NCBI GenBank assembly: GCA_937859595.1
Contig: CALMAH010000013.1
Span: forward strand, 1 to 64,000
Direction: 5' to 3'
Origin: an uncultured Acidobacteriota bacterium
GTDB taxonomy: Bacteria; Acidobacteriota; Blastocatellia; Pyrinomonadales; Pyrinomonadaceae
DNA length: 64,000 nucleotides
A model generated the notes under the pieces. It searched no databases, was not told where the DNA came from, and was given only the letters and a program-made list of their open reading frames with translations. Shown in pieces: positions 18,820-28,077 of this stretch (positions within the stretch are counted from its first letter, which is position 1; the number at the start of each line of letters is the position of its first letter). The translations under genes were made by a program, and so were the position numbers.

Positions 18820-19719
18820 CTAATGCAAAAAGTGTCGTCCCAGCAGATATAACAGCGGGAACAAAAATATCCAGACGATATCGACAAAGTGCCAATAGAG
18901 GCCCGACATCTCGACCGGTGCAAAATAGGCTGCGCTGAAGGTACCCAGCCATGCTTTCCAAAGCAGCCATGCCATCAACCCCAGCCCGACGATCATATGC
19001 AGGGCGTGCAGCCCGGTCATCACGAAATAGATGAAATAGAACATCCGGACCCTTTCCTGAAACTTAAATGGGTCAAACTGGCCATTGGAATAATAATGTA
19101 CCTTCTCGTCAGCCGTGAGAAAACCTTTCTCCTCGGCATATTTAACCAGTTCGTGGCCCCATCTCCATTGAAATTCGCCTGTTGGATTTATATACGGCTT
19201 TTCGTCCTTTCCACCGGCGGCTGCGGCGTCGGCCCTGATCTCCCATGGCAATACCAACGTATTATTGACGGCAATCTCAGCCGCGGTGGCCCTCTTGTTC
19301 CAGCCGGCAACAGGGATCAGTCCATTATCATATTTGTCCTTATATTCGATCACCTTTACGCCCAGGAACACCGAGCCGAAGAACATTGTGAACAGGATCA
19401 TATAGACCTGCATCATCCGCTTGCCCTTTTGAGCATAGTAAACGGCAAGGGCCATCGTAAGACTGCTTACGATCAGGACAAGCGTATTCAAGCCGCCCCA
19501 AAATGCGTTCAGATGGTTGCTGGCCTCGGCAAAAGCCATCGGGTAGCGGGAACGGAACACCAGATACGCCGTGAATAGGCCGCCGAAGAACATTATTTCC
19601 TGCACCAGGAACATCCACATCCCGATAGAGACGGATTCTTCCTGCTGCTTCATGTCCTCGAACTGGTGCTGCAGCCCGGGTTCGTGGTGATGGTCGTGTG
19701 TGTCTGCGTGTGTTGTCAT
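18820..19719 (-). CDS. ctaE: Cytochrome c oxidase subunit III with hydrophilic insertion
   Basis: 299-aa subunit III of the haem-copper oxidase, with typical [22 protein letters not shown] and the C-terminal [18 protein letters not shown]. Roughly 85-90 hydrophilic residues (about 120-210, including [11 protein letters not shown]-like and [15 protein letters not shown] segments) are inserted between membrane helices, where subunit III normally has a short loop. The His-rich N terminus is unusual. Subunit III stabilises subunit I and supports sustained turnover. Cotranscribed with subunits I, II and IV. Confidence 0.93.
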   Translation of the reverse strand: MTTHADTHDHHHEPGLQHQFEDMKQQEESVSIGMWMFLVQEIMFFGGLFTAYLVFRSRYPMAFAEASNHLNAFWGGLNTLVLIVSSLTMALAVYYAQKGKRMMQVYMILFTMFFGSVFLGVKVIEYKDKYDNGLIPVAGWNKRATAAEIAVNNTLVLPWEIRADAAAAGGKDEKPYINPTGEFQWRWGHELVKYAEEKGFLTADEKVHYYSNGQFDPFKFQERVRMFYFIYFVMTGLHALHMIVGLGLMAWLLWKAWLGTFSAAYFAPVEMSGLYWHFVDIVWIFLFPLLYLLGRHFLH

Positions 19720-19784
19720 CGGCTCAAATGATCTACCTCAACAATGTCGCTCTCGTGCGGATCACCGCACTTTTTTTCAGGCCG

Positions 19785-21458
19785 CTACGCAACCGTAACC
19801 GCGTCGCGCCTGCGGGCCTCGTCCAGGTCAAGGCCGCTCTCTTCGCCAAATTCATATGCCTCCCAAGTAACGACAGGCATCTGGTCAAAATTCTCCGTAG
19901 GCGGCGGTGAACTTGTACGCCATTCGAGGCCGGGGTGCATCCACGGATTGTCGGCGGCCCTCGGCCCGGAGATCAACGACTGGGTCAGATAAACGACTGG
20001 CATCAATAACCCGACCCCGAGCACCGATGCCCCGGCAGTTGAAAAGACGTTCAAGACCTGAAATTCCTCGGGATAAGAAGCGTACCTTCTCGGCATCCCC
20101 TGATAACCCAGAATGAACTGGGGGAAAAACGTGAGATTGAACCCGACGAAAACGAGCATCGCCGAGATCTTTCCCCAGAATTCCGAATACATCCGGCCCG
20201 TCATTTTCGGCCACCAATAGTGAATACCGCCCAGATAGGCTATCACCTGGCCGCCGACCATTACGTAGTGGAAGTGGGCGACAACAAAATAAGTGTCCGT
20301 AAGGTGAACCGTCAGGCCAACAGAACCTAGGAACAGCCCCGTCAAGCCTCCGATCAGAAATAGTCCAAGAAAACCGATGGCGTAGAGCATCGGCGTATCA
20401 TACGAGATCGAGCCCTTATATAGGGTGGCGGTCCAGTTGAACACCTTGATCGCCGATGGGACGGCGACAACCATCGTCAGGAACGAGAAAACGAGCCCTG
20501 CGTAAATCGACTGGCCGCTGACGAACATGTGGTGCCCCCAGACGAGAAAGCCAAAAACGGCGATCGCAATGCTCGAGAACGCGATGAACTCGTATCCGAA
20601 GATCTTTTTCCGGGCAAAGTTCGATATCAGTTCGCTGATAACGCCCATGCCCGGCAGGATCATGATGTAAACAGCCGGATGAGAATAGAACCAGAACAGG
20701 TGCTGGAACAGTATCGGGTCGCCGCCGATCGCCGGGTCAAAGATACCGACTTGTGCAAAACGCTCGACCGCCAGCAACAGGATCGTTATCGCGACCACGG
20801 GCGTGCCGAGGATCATCACCAGGCTAGTTGCGTAATGGGCCCAGACGAAAAGCGGCAGCCGGAACCAGGTCATACCGGGAGCACGCATCGTATGGATGGT
20901 TACAATGAAGTTAAGCCCGGTAAGGATCGACGAAAAACCGTTTATAAAGATCCCTAGCCCGACCGCCATCACATAAGAGTTGGAAAACGTCGTGCTGTAA
21001 GGAGTATAGAATGTCCAGCCGGTATCGACGCCGCCTTGCATCAGAGCCCAGAGCGTCAAGGCGCCGCCAACCCAATAAATGTAAAGGCTTAAAAGGTTTA
21101 CCCGCGGCAGAGCAAGGTCCTTGGCGCCGATCATCAACGGAAGCAGGAAATTGCCCAATATCGCCGGGATCGAAGGGATCAGGAAGAAAAAGATCATCAA
21201 GATCCCGTGCTGGGTAAACGCTTTGTTGTAAGTTTCCGTCTGGAAGAGGTCACTGGCCGGTGTCAGCAGCTCCAGCCGGATCGCCGCCGCATAGACGCCG
21301 CCCATCAAAAAGAAAGCCGAGACCGAGATCAGATACATGATCGCGATCCGCTTGTGATCTTTCGTCAAAAGCCACGATTTGACCGTAAAGCCGTTGGTCA
21401 GGTAATTGGTCTTCGGCGGTTGCATAGAACCTGGATTAATTGCGTCTGCGTTCTGCAT
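19785..21458 (-). CDS. ctaD: Cytochrome c oxidase subunit I (A2-type)
   Basis: 557-aa catalytic subunit with 12 helices. Haem and copper ligands are visible: the low-spin haem His in [11 protein letters not shown], the CuB His with the crosslinked Tyr in [16 protein letters not shown], the CuB pair in GHHMFVSG, and the high-spin and low-spin haem ligands in HFHYVMVGG. The YSHP motif in place of the Glu-containing version marks the A2 subfamily, as in Thermus and Rhodothermus caa3 enzymes. It reduces O2 to water with proton pumping. It begins 2 bp from the subunit II stop. Confidence 0.97.
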   Translation of the reverse strand: MQNADAINPGSMQPPKTNYLTNGFTVKSWLLTKDHKRIAIMYLISVSAFFLMGGVYAAAIRLELLTPASDLFQTETYNKAFTQHGILMIFFFLIPSIPAILGNFLLPLMIGAKDLALPRVNLLSLYIYWVGGALTLWALMQGGVDTGWTFYTPYSTTFSNSYVMAVGLGIFINGFSSILTGLNFIVTIHTMRAPGMTWFRLPLFVWAHYATSLVMILGTPVVAITILLLAVERFAQVGIFDPAIGGDPILFQHLFWFYSHPAVYIMILPGMGVISELISNFARKKIFGYEFIAFSSIAIAVFGFLVWGHHMFVSGQSIYAGLVFSFLTMVVAVPSAIKVFNWTATLYKGSISYDTPMLYAIGFLGLFLIGGLTGLFLGSVGLTVHLTDTYFVVAHFHYVMVGGQVIAYLGGIHYWWPKMTGRMYSEFWGKISAMLVFVGFNLTFFPQFILGYQGMPRRYASYPEEFQVLNVFSTAGASVLGVGLLMPVVYLTQSLISGPRAADNPWMHPGLEWRTSSPPPTENFDQMPVVTWEAYEFGEESGLDLDEARRRDAVTVA

Positions 21459-21460
21459 AT

Positions 21461-22480
21461 CTAATTGCCACCTTGGTCGTTACTATTGGCCGCATTTGCC
21501 GGAGCAGGTGCCGGCGCCGTCATCGCCGGTGCGTTCGGGTCCACGCCGCTCAGCGACTTGATGTAAGCGACCAGTGCAAGTATCTGTTCTTCGGTCACCT
21601 GGCCCTTGAATGAAGGCATTATCGGTTGGTACCCCTCAACGACTTGAGACCCGGGATTCAATATCGAATTCCGGATGTATTCGTCATTGCGGATCGTCTT
21701 TTGCCCGCCCACCAGGCTGACCTCTTTTCCATATATTCCCTCAAGAACAGCACCACGCTGCCCCTGGCCGGCCGCGTGACAAGATGCACATCCAAGCTTG
21801 TTCTCAAAGAGGTCCCTTCCCTGTTCCACCGGCGTCTGCCCGGATACATTACCCTGCAGCCAAGCCTCAAAATCCGGCTGTTCCATTACGTAAACCGTGC
21901 CGATCATCCCGGAGTGATTAAGCCCGCAATATTCGGCACAGAACAGGTGATAGGCACCCGGTTTCGTTGCCTCGAACCAAAGATAAGTGAATCTGCCCGG
22001 CACCACATCCGCTTTCGTGCGAAACGCCGGTATCGAAAAATCGTGGAGTACGTCCTCCGTGGTCATTGTTAGTTTGACCCTCGTGTTAACAGGCACGTGG
22101 AGCTCGTTTATCTCGCGTTGGCCCGTTTCGTGCTGTATCTTCCACATCCACTGTTTCCCGACAACGTAAACGTTCATCGCGTCGTCCGGCATCCGGTACT
22201 GGGTGTAGTAAACGACCGCTCCGCCGAGAAATATGGTCATCGAAATAACGAAGGGTATGATGGACCAGACGGTTTCGAGTACGATCGAGCCGTGCATCTC
22301 TTCCGGAGTCGCGTACTTCTCTTTTTCACGGTATTTGACGACAAAGAAGAAGATCGCCGCGACGATGGGGATCATGAAGCCCACGCTGACAAGGATCAGG
22401 TAGAAATAAAGATAGTCCACCTGCCAGGCAAAGCTCGACGCCGCCTCCGGAAATAATGGAATCCATGAATTCGTTTGCAT
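21461..22480 (-). CDS. ctaC: Cytochrome c oxidase subunit II with fused cytochrome c
   Basis: 339-aa subunit II of a caa3 oxidase. Two N-terminal transmembrane helices precede the cupredoxin domain with the CuA ligands (HDFSIPAF and [12 protein letters not shown]). A C-terminal mono-haem cytochrome c domain follows, with CASCH at about residue 235 and a likely distal Met in QPIMPSFKG. The extreme C terminus is Pro/Ala-rich. The fused haem accepts electrons from the alternative complex III side, so no separate soluble carrier is strictly needed. First of the four cta genes after the SCO gene. Confidence 0.96.
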   Translation of the reverse strand: MQTNSWIPLFPEAASSFAWQVDYLYFYLILVSVGFMIPIVAAIFFFVVKYREKEKYATPEEMHGSIVLETVWSIIPFVISMTIFLGGAVVYYTQYRMPDDAMNVYVVGKQWMWKIQHETGQREINELHVPVNTRVKLTMTTEDVLHDFSIPAFRTKADVVPGRFTYLWFEATKPGAYHLFCAEYCGLNHSGMIGTVYVMEQPDFEAWLQGNVSGQTPVEQGRDLFENKLGCASCHAAGQGQRGAVLEGIYGKEVSLVGGQKTIRNDEYIRNSILNPGSQVVEGYQPIMPSFKGQVTEEQILALVAYIKSLSGVDPNAPAMTAPAPAPANAANSNDQGGN

Positions 22481-22520
22481 AATGTCTCGAAACTCTGGCG
22501 ACGGTCGCAGCCGTCAGCAG

Positions 22521-23417
22521 CTACTTCCTTATCCTTCCACGCCTCCAGAATATAAAGCCCATCGCACCCATCCCAATAAGCGTAACGACAGCCGCTATCC
22601 GAAGTGCGGAGAGCACGGCGAACCCATATTTCCCGGTCGAGGGGTCATAGTGAAAGCAATACAAGAGCAATTGGTCCGTAACGCTCCCGACACGGCTTTC
22701 GGCTGAATCGACCAACCCCAGCCGCACGTCTCTCGGAGCGTAATCAATGCCGTAAAAGTAACGTGACACCTTCCCTTCGGGTGTAAGTATGATTATCCCG
22801 CTTGCGTGGGCAAATTGATCGGACTTGTCGTCCCATTCATATGAAAAACCGACGGACTCGGTCAGGCGGTCTATGGAATTCTGATCGCCGGTAAGGAAAT
22901 GCCACCCGCTCTCGGCACCGGGCCGTCCATATCGTTCCAGGTAGCCGGCCTTTTTATTTGCCGCGAGACCCGGTTTTTCGTTTTCGCTGGCGTCAAAGCT
23001 GACCGCCAGCACGTCGAAATCTTTGCCGATGTCGAGATTTATCCCTTTTAGCGATCCCGTCAGGCCATTGAGCACCTGATTGCAGAGCATCGGACATTCG
23101 TAATAGACCAACGCCAGGATCACCGGGCGTCCATTGCCAAAAAGGTCTCTCAGAGGAATGTCACGGCCGTCCTCGGCCCTGAATACGGCATCCAGCGGTA
23201 CTTGTTCCCCCAACCGCTGTTCGATGCCCACCTTTTTCAATGGCTCTGGCAGCCCGCTCGCCGTCGTCACTGTAGGATCGTATTTCCTAGGCGAATAGAG
23301 CGGCGAATTATAGTGTTCGTTCTTTTGCGCATCGGCGACGGGAGCGCACACCAGGAAACAGCCAAGTACGATCGCCCCTGCTGCCAACCTGTAAAACAAC
23401 TTTGTGAGTTCCGTCAT
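22521..23417 (-). CDS. SCO1/SenC family copper chaperone
   Basis: 298-aa exported thioredoxin-fold protein that delivers copper to the CuA site of subunit II. The CPMLC (CxxxC) motif follows the strand ILALVYYE and the third copper ligand is the His in FAHASGIIILTP. A signal segment is at the N terminus and a single C-terminal transmembrane helix (about 262-283) anchors it, a less common addition. ATG 23417 is chosen because AAGGA sits about 9 bp upstream. It lies immediately before ctaC, fitting a role in assembling that oxidase. Confidence 0.92.
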   Translation of the reverse strand: MTELTKLFYRLAAGAIVLGCFLVCAPVADAQKNEHYNSPLYSPRKYDPTVTTASGLPEPLKKVGIEQRLGEQVPLDAVFRAEDGRDIPLRDLFGNGRPVILALVYYECPMLCNQVLNGLTGSLKGINLDIGKDFDVLAVSFDASENEKPGLAANKKAGYLERYGRPGAESGWHFLTGDQNSIDRLTESVGFSYEWDDKSDQFAHASGIIILTPEGKVSRYFYGIDYAPRDVRLGLVDSAESRVGSVTDQLLLYCFHYDPSTGKYGFAVLSALRIAAVVTLIGMGAMGFIFWRRGRIRK

Positions 23418-23465
23418 TTCGTAGATCCTTGAGGCCAAAACTTCGCGGCCTCCGTCAATAAGCTG

Positions 23466-24005
23466 CTACCTTCGTTTTCCGGAGGCGATCCTCCCCGAGC
23501 TCGCGTCGGTAAGATATCGGAGCGAACTCTTCGCCTCTTTTTCCGCCTCCGGCCCTGTCGGGGCGTTTATCGGCCGCTTAAGAAATTCCTCTTTGGCCTG
23601 GTCGATCGGCAATGCGATCAAAGCCCCAGTTTCCGGGTGGGCCATGCCCTCCTTTCGCAACTTTTCCCACTGGTCCCTGAGCTTCCAATATTCCGCCTGC
23701 GGGACCGTCAGCTCGAGATTTATCCTTCCCTCCGGCGAATCGACCCCGAAACCGGGCGCGCCCTGCAGCCGGGGCTCCGGCGGGAGCCGGTCGATCTCTC
23801 CTAGCCGCATCGGATTATTAGAGGCCTGTCTGACCTTGGCCTCGTCTTCCATGACGCCAAGCAGAAGCCACATCAGCAAAAACGTGATCACAACCAGAAT
23901 GAGAAGCCCGAACCCGAAATAGAGGATACCCTTGAGCTGTATCTCATTACGCTCATAGCCTAGCTCGATATCCGCCGGCGTCAATTCTCTCTTTTCCTGT
24001 GACAT
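23466..24005 (-). CDS. Unknown single-pass membrane protein between actF and SCO
   Basis: 179-aa protein with one transmembrane helix (about residues 27-51) after a charged N terminus, then a soluble domain with RLPPEPRLQGAPG and the C-terminal QAKEEFLKRPIN motif. The LPPEPRLQ phrase resembles short segments in cytochrome oxidase-associated or ACIII-associated small proteins, but I cannot name a family. Its place inside the respiratory operon (23 bp after actF, 28 bp before SCO) suggests an accessory subunit or assembly factor. Confidence 0.7.
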   Translation of the reverse strand: MSQEKRELTPADIELGYERNEIQLKGILYFGFGLLILVVITFLLMWLLLGVMEDEAKVRQASNNPMRLGEIDRLPPEPRLQGAPGFGVDSPEGRINLELTVPQAEYWKLRDQWEKLRKEGMAHPETGALIALPIDQAKEEFLKRPINAPTGPEAEKEAKSSLRYLTDASSGRIASGKRR

Positions 24006-24028
24006 AATCGTTTACAAAAACCGATCCC

Positions 24029-25237
24029 CTAATGCCCCTTACCATGCTTGATCGCATTCTCCAGGAACGGATCCATTACCGGCATTATCGGCCGCTTCGT
24101 ATATTGAACGAGAAACAGCCATAGCCAAAGTCCGCCGATAGCTATCGGGGCAACGATATCCATCCAGCTGAGAACGAAAGCTCCCTTCTCGATCGCCTTG
24201 TCGATCCTCGGATTTGGCGCCACGAGATAGAACATATCCACCAGCCGCATCAACAAAATAAAGACCGCCAGAGAAGCCAGCCATTTGGCCTTACGTTTGA
24301 AATCCTGCTGCAGGAGGATCAGGAACGGGAACGCAAAATGGAACAGCACCAGCAACGTCCCTACTATCATCCAGCCGCCCTTCATCCGAACCAAGTACCA
24401 CCCCGTCTCCTCGGGGATATTTCCTGACCAAATGATCAGGAACTGCGAAAAATTGAAGTACGCCCAGACCATCGTGAAAGCCAGCATAAGCTTGCCAAGG
24501 TCATGAAAATGGCGTTTACCCAATACGGCGTTCATCGGAGCCTTATCCGACAAATACATCAGGACGACCACACAGAAAGAGAAACAACTTAGCGCCCAAC
24601 CCGCTACGAAGAGGAGTCCCCATATGGTCGAGAACCAGTGGGCATCAAGCATCATCACCCAATCGACGGTCGCGAACGTAACAATGAGTACGTAGAAAAC
24701 CATCGTCGGCCCTGAGAATGCGGTCGCACGGCCGAGCCATTTGGCCGCCGCTTCGTGGTCTGTTGCCTTGTCCTGAGCCTCGCCCCACTTGTTGAGCAGG
24801 TGCATGATCACATAAAAGAGCAGGAAGTAGATAAACGACCGTAGTATCCAGCTTTCCTGTGTCATGAACCATCCGCGGTGTACTATCGCGTAATCGTCCG
24901 CCGGCCATGTAGTCCAATAGTGATAGTACTGGATAAAGATCAGCGGAATGAAGAGGATTATCATCATCGGAAGCGTCCGCGACGCCGCCTCGACGATCCT
25001 CCGGATCACCACGCCCCATGCCCCGCCGGTAAGATATTGCAGCATTATCACGCCAAGCGAACCGATCGTGATGCCGCCCCAAAATATATAACCCAACAGC
25101 CACGAGCGAAGCCCCTGTTCCGGGCTCATATAAACACCGATCGCCCAGACGATGAGCGCAATTCCGCCCGCGCCTAGAAATATGGTCTTAAAGCGTTCAA
25201 GTGCCGCCGGAGCCTGATATTCACCGAGTCCGTTCAC
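24029..25237 (-). CDS. actF: Alternative complex III subunit ActF
   Basis: 402-aa polytopic membrane protein (about ten helices) of the ActF group, one of the two later membrane subunits of the quinol:electron acceptor oxidoreductase. Segments such as RSFIYFLLFYVIMHLLNKW, HFHDLGKLMLAFTMVWAYFNFSQFLIIWSGNIPEET and the C-terminal WLFLVQYTKRPIMP match the family pattern. It is thought to be a diverged NrfD-like or ActC-like protein contributing to proton paths. Its ATG overlaps the actE stop by 4 bp. Confidence 0.93.
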   Translation of the reverse strand: MNGLGEYQAPAALERFKTIFLGAGGIALIVWAIGVYMSPEQGLRSWLLGYIFWGGITIGSLGVIMLQYLTGGAWGVVIRRIVEAASRTLPMMIILFIPLIFIQYYHYWTTWPADDYAIVHRGWFMTQESWILRSFIYFLLFYVIMHLLNKWGEAQDKATDHEAAAKWLGRATAFSGPTMVFYVLIVTFATVDWVMMLDAHWFSTIWGLLFVAGWALSCFSFCVVVLMYLSDKAPMNAVLGKRHFHDLGKLMLAFTMVWAYFNFSQFLIIWSGNIPEETGWYLVRMKGGWMIVGTLLVLFHFAFPFLILLQQDFKRKAKWLASLAVFILLMRLVDMFYLVAPNPRIDKAIEKGAFVLSWMDIVAPIAIGGLWLWLFLVQYTKRPIMPVMDPFLENAIKHGKGH

Positions 25238-25983
25238 TGTTTGGCACCTCCTTCGGGCGTGGCAGTGTTGTCCGGGCCATTTCCTGCCGGCGATCCGGGA
25301 GCAGCCGGCTTGTCTCCGCTGTTCATCTTCAGGACGACATCGGGATCTTGGCTGACCTGCAGGGCACGAATGTAGGCCACGATAGCCCAGCGGTCATAGG
25401 CAGGAATATCAGCCGCGTATCCGTTCATTCGCCCCCATCCATTAGTTATCACATCAAAGAAGTGTCCTACCGGAGCATTCCGCAGCCGGTCGTCGTGATA
25501 CGTCGGCGGCTGGACAAACCCTCGCCGGACGATCATCCCGTCTCCCGCGCCTACCGGGCCGTGACAGACCCCGCAGTAAATGTTGTAACGCTCCTCACCT
25601 CGATCAACCAACTCACGCGTAACCGGCAGCGGAAACTCCGTGATAGCATTCGGGAAAGAGGTGATGACCGTATTACCCATTGCGTCTGTCGTCGTTTGGG
25701 CCTGTACATTCGGGTCAGGATTGTCGATCTTTCCGGTGTAAAACGCCTTATTCTCCTTTAGCAAGCCCCGGGCAACCGTGCCTGGCGGCAAGTCCCGGGA
25801 CGCTCGTCCGTCGGCAAAGAAATCGCTTTGTTTGTAGGCCTTATATCTTGGCTGATCCTGCATATCGAACCTGACGCCACAACCACCGGCGATCACGGCC
25901 AACGCCGAACACAGCAGAACCGCCTTAAACAAGGTCGCTCTCCGTCGGTTGAACTGAAGCCCTGGGCTGCTACTCTTCAACAT
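25234..25983 (-). CDS. actE: Alternative complex III subunit ActE, mono-haem cytochrome c
   Basis: 249-aa lipoprotein cytochrome c. ATG 25983 is chosen for its AGGAGG ribosome site 7 bp upstream. The lipobox AGGC lies within the first 35 residues. The c-haem motif CGVCHGPVGAGDG is in the second half, followed by a possible Met ligand in GWGRMNGYA. The C terminus is Pro/Gly/Asn-rich. ActE exchanges electrons between the ActB/ActA arm and the terminal oxidase. It overlaps actD by 14 bp and actF by 4 bp. Confidence 0.94.
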   Translation of the reverse strand: MLKSSSPGLQFNRRRATLFKAVLLCSALAVIAGGCGVRFDMQDQPRYKAYKQSDFFADGRASRDLPPGTVARGLLKENKAFYTGKIDNPDPNVQAQTTTDAMGNTVITSFPNAITEFPLPVTRELVDRGEERYNIYCGVCHGPVGAGDGMIVRRGFVQPPTYHDDRLRNAPVGHFFDVITNGWGRMNGYAADIPAYDRWAIVAYIRALQVSQDPDVVLKMNSGDKPAAPGSPAGNGPDNTATPEGGAKQ

Positions 25984-26503
25984 CAAAAACCTCCTGCGGG
26001 CCAAGGGTCTCCATGAACTTCCTGGTCTCCTCATAGTCGTAGTTCGAATCGGAAGCCTCCACTAACAAAAAGAACTTCTCTCTGCTCGCGAGCGAAAACC
26101 TGGGCACGTTGAAAACCGGGTGATACGGACTTGGAAGCCCGTTAAGGAACAGCATCCCGAAAACCGCCGTAAAGCCGGCAAGCAATATTGTCAGCTCATA
26201 AGAAGGCGGCACGAACGATGGCCAGCTAAGGAACGGGCGCCCACCCACATTGAGCGGATAATCGATGTAATGGACAAACACCTGCAATCCGATGCCAAGC
26301 AATAGCCCTGTAATGCCGCCAAAAAAGACCAGCACCGGCAGTATGCTCCGCTTGATCCCCAATGCCTCGTCGATCTCGTGGAGCGGAAAAGGCGAAAACG
26401 CATCCGTCTTTGTATATCCGGCCTCACGCACCTTGTTTGCCGCATCGACCAATTCGGTCGGCGTGTCAAACTCGGCCATTAACCCGTAAAGTTTCTTGTC
26501 CAT
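25970..26503 (-). CDS. actD: Alternative complex III subunit ActD (DUF3341)
   Basis: About 177-aa inner-membrane protein of the DUF3341 family. It starts with the characteristic KKLYGLMAEFDTP, followed by YTKTDAFSPFPLHEIDEALG and two transmembrane helices (about 57-80 and 100-125) around PFLSWPSFVPPSYE. ATG 26503 matches the usual family start; the TTG six codons upstream does not. ActD is a structural membrane subunit of the complex. Confidence 0.93.
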   Translation of the reverse strand: MDKKLYGLMAEFDTPTELVDAANKVREAGYTKTDAFSPFPLHEIDEALGIKRSILPVLVFFGGITGLLLGIGLQVFVHYIDYPLNVGGRPFLSWPSFVPPSYELTILLAGFTAVFGMLFLNGLPSPYHPVFNVPRFSLASREKFFLLVEASDSNYDYEETRKFMETLGPQEVFDVEE

Positions 26504-26532
26504 ATCGCTATTTGTTTCCAAATCGCAAACAA

Positions 26533-27990
26533 CTATTTATTCGGCGGATCGGTCCGGTCATAGGTTTCCTCGACCAAGACCACATTCTCCTCAAAATCCT
26601 GATGGTGCCCATGAACATTTGCATCGGGCAGCAGCGTCCTCACCTCAAATATCGAAATTATCGGCAGGAACCTGACAAACAGGTATATCAGCGTAAAGAA
26701 GAAGCCGATCGTCCCGATGAACATTGACCAGTCATAGACCGTCGGCGAATACATTGCCCAGGACGCAGGCAGAAAATCGCGGTTAAGACTGGTAACGATG
26801 ATGACGAAGCGTTCAAGCCACATCCCTATGCTAACGACCACCGATATCATAAAGAGCCAGAACGGGCTCTCGCGGAACCGCTTGAACCAAAGCAGTTGGA
26901 TCGACATCCCGTTGCACAATATCAGCAACCAATATGACCACCAGTACGGCCCGCCAAAGATACGGTTCTTCATCATGAACCATTCGAAGATCGCCGCCGA
27001 ATACCACGCGAAAAAGGCCTCCATCAGATAGCCGTAAACCACTATCAACCCGGTTGCCAGCATCACCTTGCCCATGTAGACCAAATGGGTATCGGTGATG
27101 AAATCTTTCATGTTGTACCAGACCCTGAGCGGGATACACAGGATCAGCACCATCGCAAATCCCGCAAAGATGGCCCCGGCAACGAAATATGGCGGAAAGA
27201 TGGTAGCGTGCCAGCCCGGAAGTTGTGACACGGCAAAGTCGAACGATACTATCGAGTGGACCGAAAGAACCAGCGGGGTCGAAAGCCCTGCAAGCAGCAG
27301 ATACGCGATCTCATACCGGTGCCAATGGCGTGCACTTCCTCGCCACCCCCATGAAAGCATCCCGTATGCGAACTTGAAAAACTTGTTCTTTGCCCTGTCT
27401 CTTAGCGTCGCAAAGTCCGGGATCAGGCCGACATACCAAAATAGCAGCGAGATGGTCGCATATGTCGACACCGCAAAAACGTCCCAGATCAGCGGGCTCC
27501 GGAACTGCGGCCAGACGCCCATTGTGTTCGGGTAAGGGAGAAGCCAGTAAGCCGCAAGCCACGGACGGCCGGTGTGAAGCAGCGGGAACATCGCCGCACA
27601 CGCAACCGCGAAAAGCGTCATTGCCTCGGCAAAACGGTTGATCGACGTTCGCCATTTCTGGTTAAGCAGGAGCAGGATCGCCGAGATCAGCGTTCCGGCG
27701 TGGCCGATGCCGATCCACCAGACGAAGTTGATGATGTCAAAAGCCCATCCCACGGGCTGGTTGTTTCCCCAAATGCCGATGCCGCGGACCAGCAAGGTGG
27801 TGACAGACATCAGCAAAAGCTGAGCAACTATAAAGGAAATGCCAAATCCGATGAACCAATGGAACGGGGTCTTCTTTTTCAGCGCGATGTCGCCGATCTT
27901 GTCTGAGACCGTTCCAAACGAATGCTCACCCTCCACCATAGGCGGATAGATCTTTTCCTGGATAGCTTTTAGGTCCTTATCGTCCTGCAT
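26533..27990 (-). CDS. actC: Alternative complex III subunit ActC (NrfD-like)
   Basis: 485-aa integral membrane protein of the NrfD/PsrC family with about ten helices, the quinol-binding subunit of alternative complex III. Visible landmarks are WWIGIGHAGTLISAILLLL, the HTGRPWLAAYWLLPYPN loop, GWRGSARHWHR, the VSFDFAVSQLPGWHATIFPPYFVAGAIFAG-type region around position 250 and a His/Asp-rich C terminus. It lies between actB (87 bp gap) and actD (29 bp to the chosen actD start) in standard act order. Confidence 0.95.
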   Translation of the reverse strand: MQDDKDLKAIQEKIYPPMVEGEHSFGTVSDKIGDIALKKKTPFHWFIGFGISFIVAQLLLMSVTTLLVRGIGIWGNNQPVGWAFDIINFVWWIGIGHAGTLISAILLLLNQKWRTSINRFAEAMTLFAVACAAMFPLLHTGRPWLAAYWLLPYPNTMGVWPQFRSPLIWDVFAVSTYATISLLFWYVGLIPDFATLRDRAKNKFFKFAYGMLSWGWRGSARHWHRYEIAYLLLAGLSTPLVLSVHSIVSFDFAVSQLPGWHATIFPPYFVAGAIFAGFAMVLILCIPLRVWYNMKDFITDTHLVYMGKVMLATGLIVVYGYLMEAFFAWYSAAIFEWFMMKNRIFGGPYWWSYWLLILCNGMSIQLLWFKRFRESPFWLFMISVVVSIGMWLERFVIIVTSLNRDFLPASWAMYSPTVYDWSMFIGTIGFFFTLIYLFVRFLPIISIFEVRTLLPDANVHGHHQDFEENVVLVEETYDRTDPPNK

Positions 27991-28077
27991 ATTTATGCTA
28001 TCGGGCCGGCCCTTCGGTCAGGCCTTTCCTTCTCGAGTGTCTTGCCGGCCAACTCGCCGAGCCTTGATCATCCCTAT

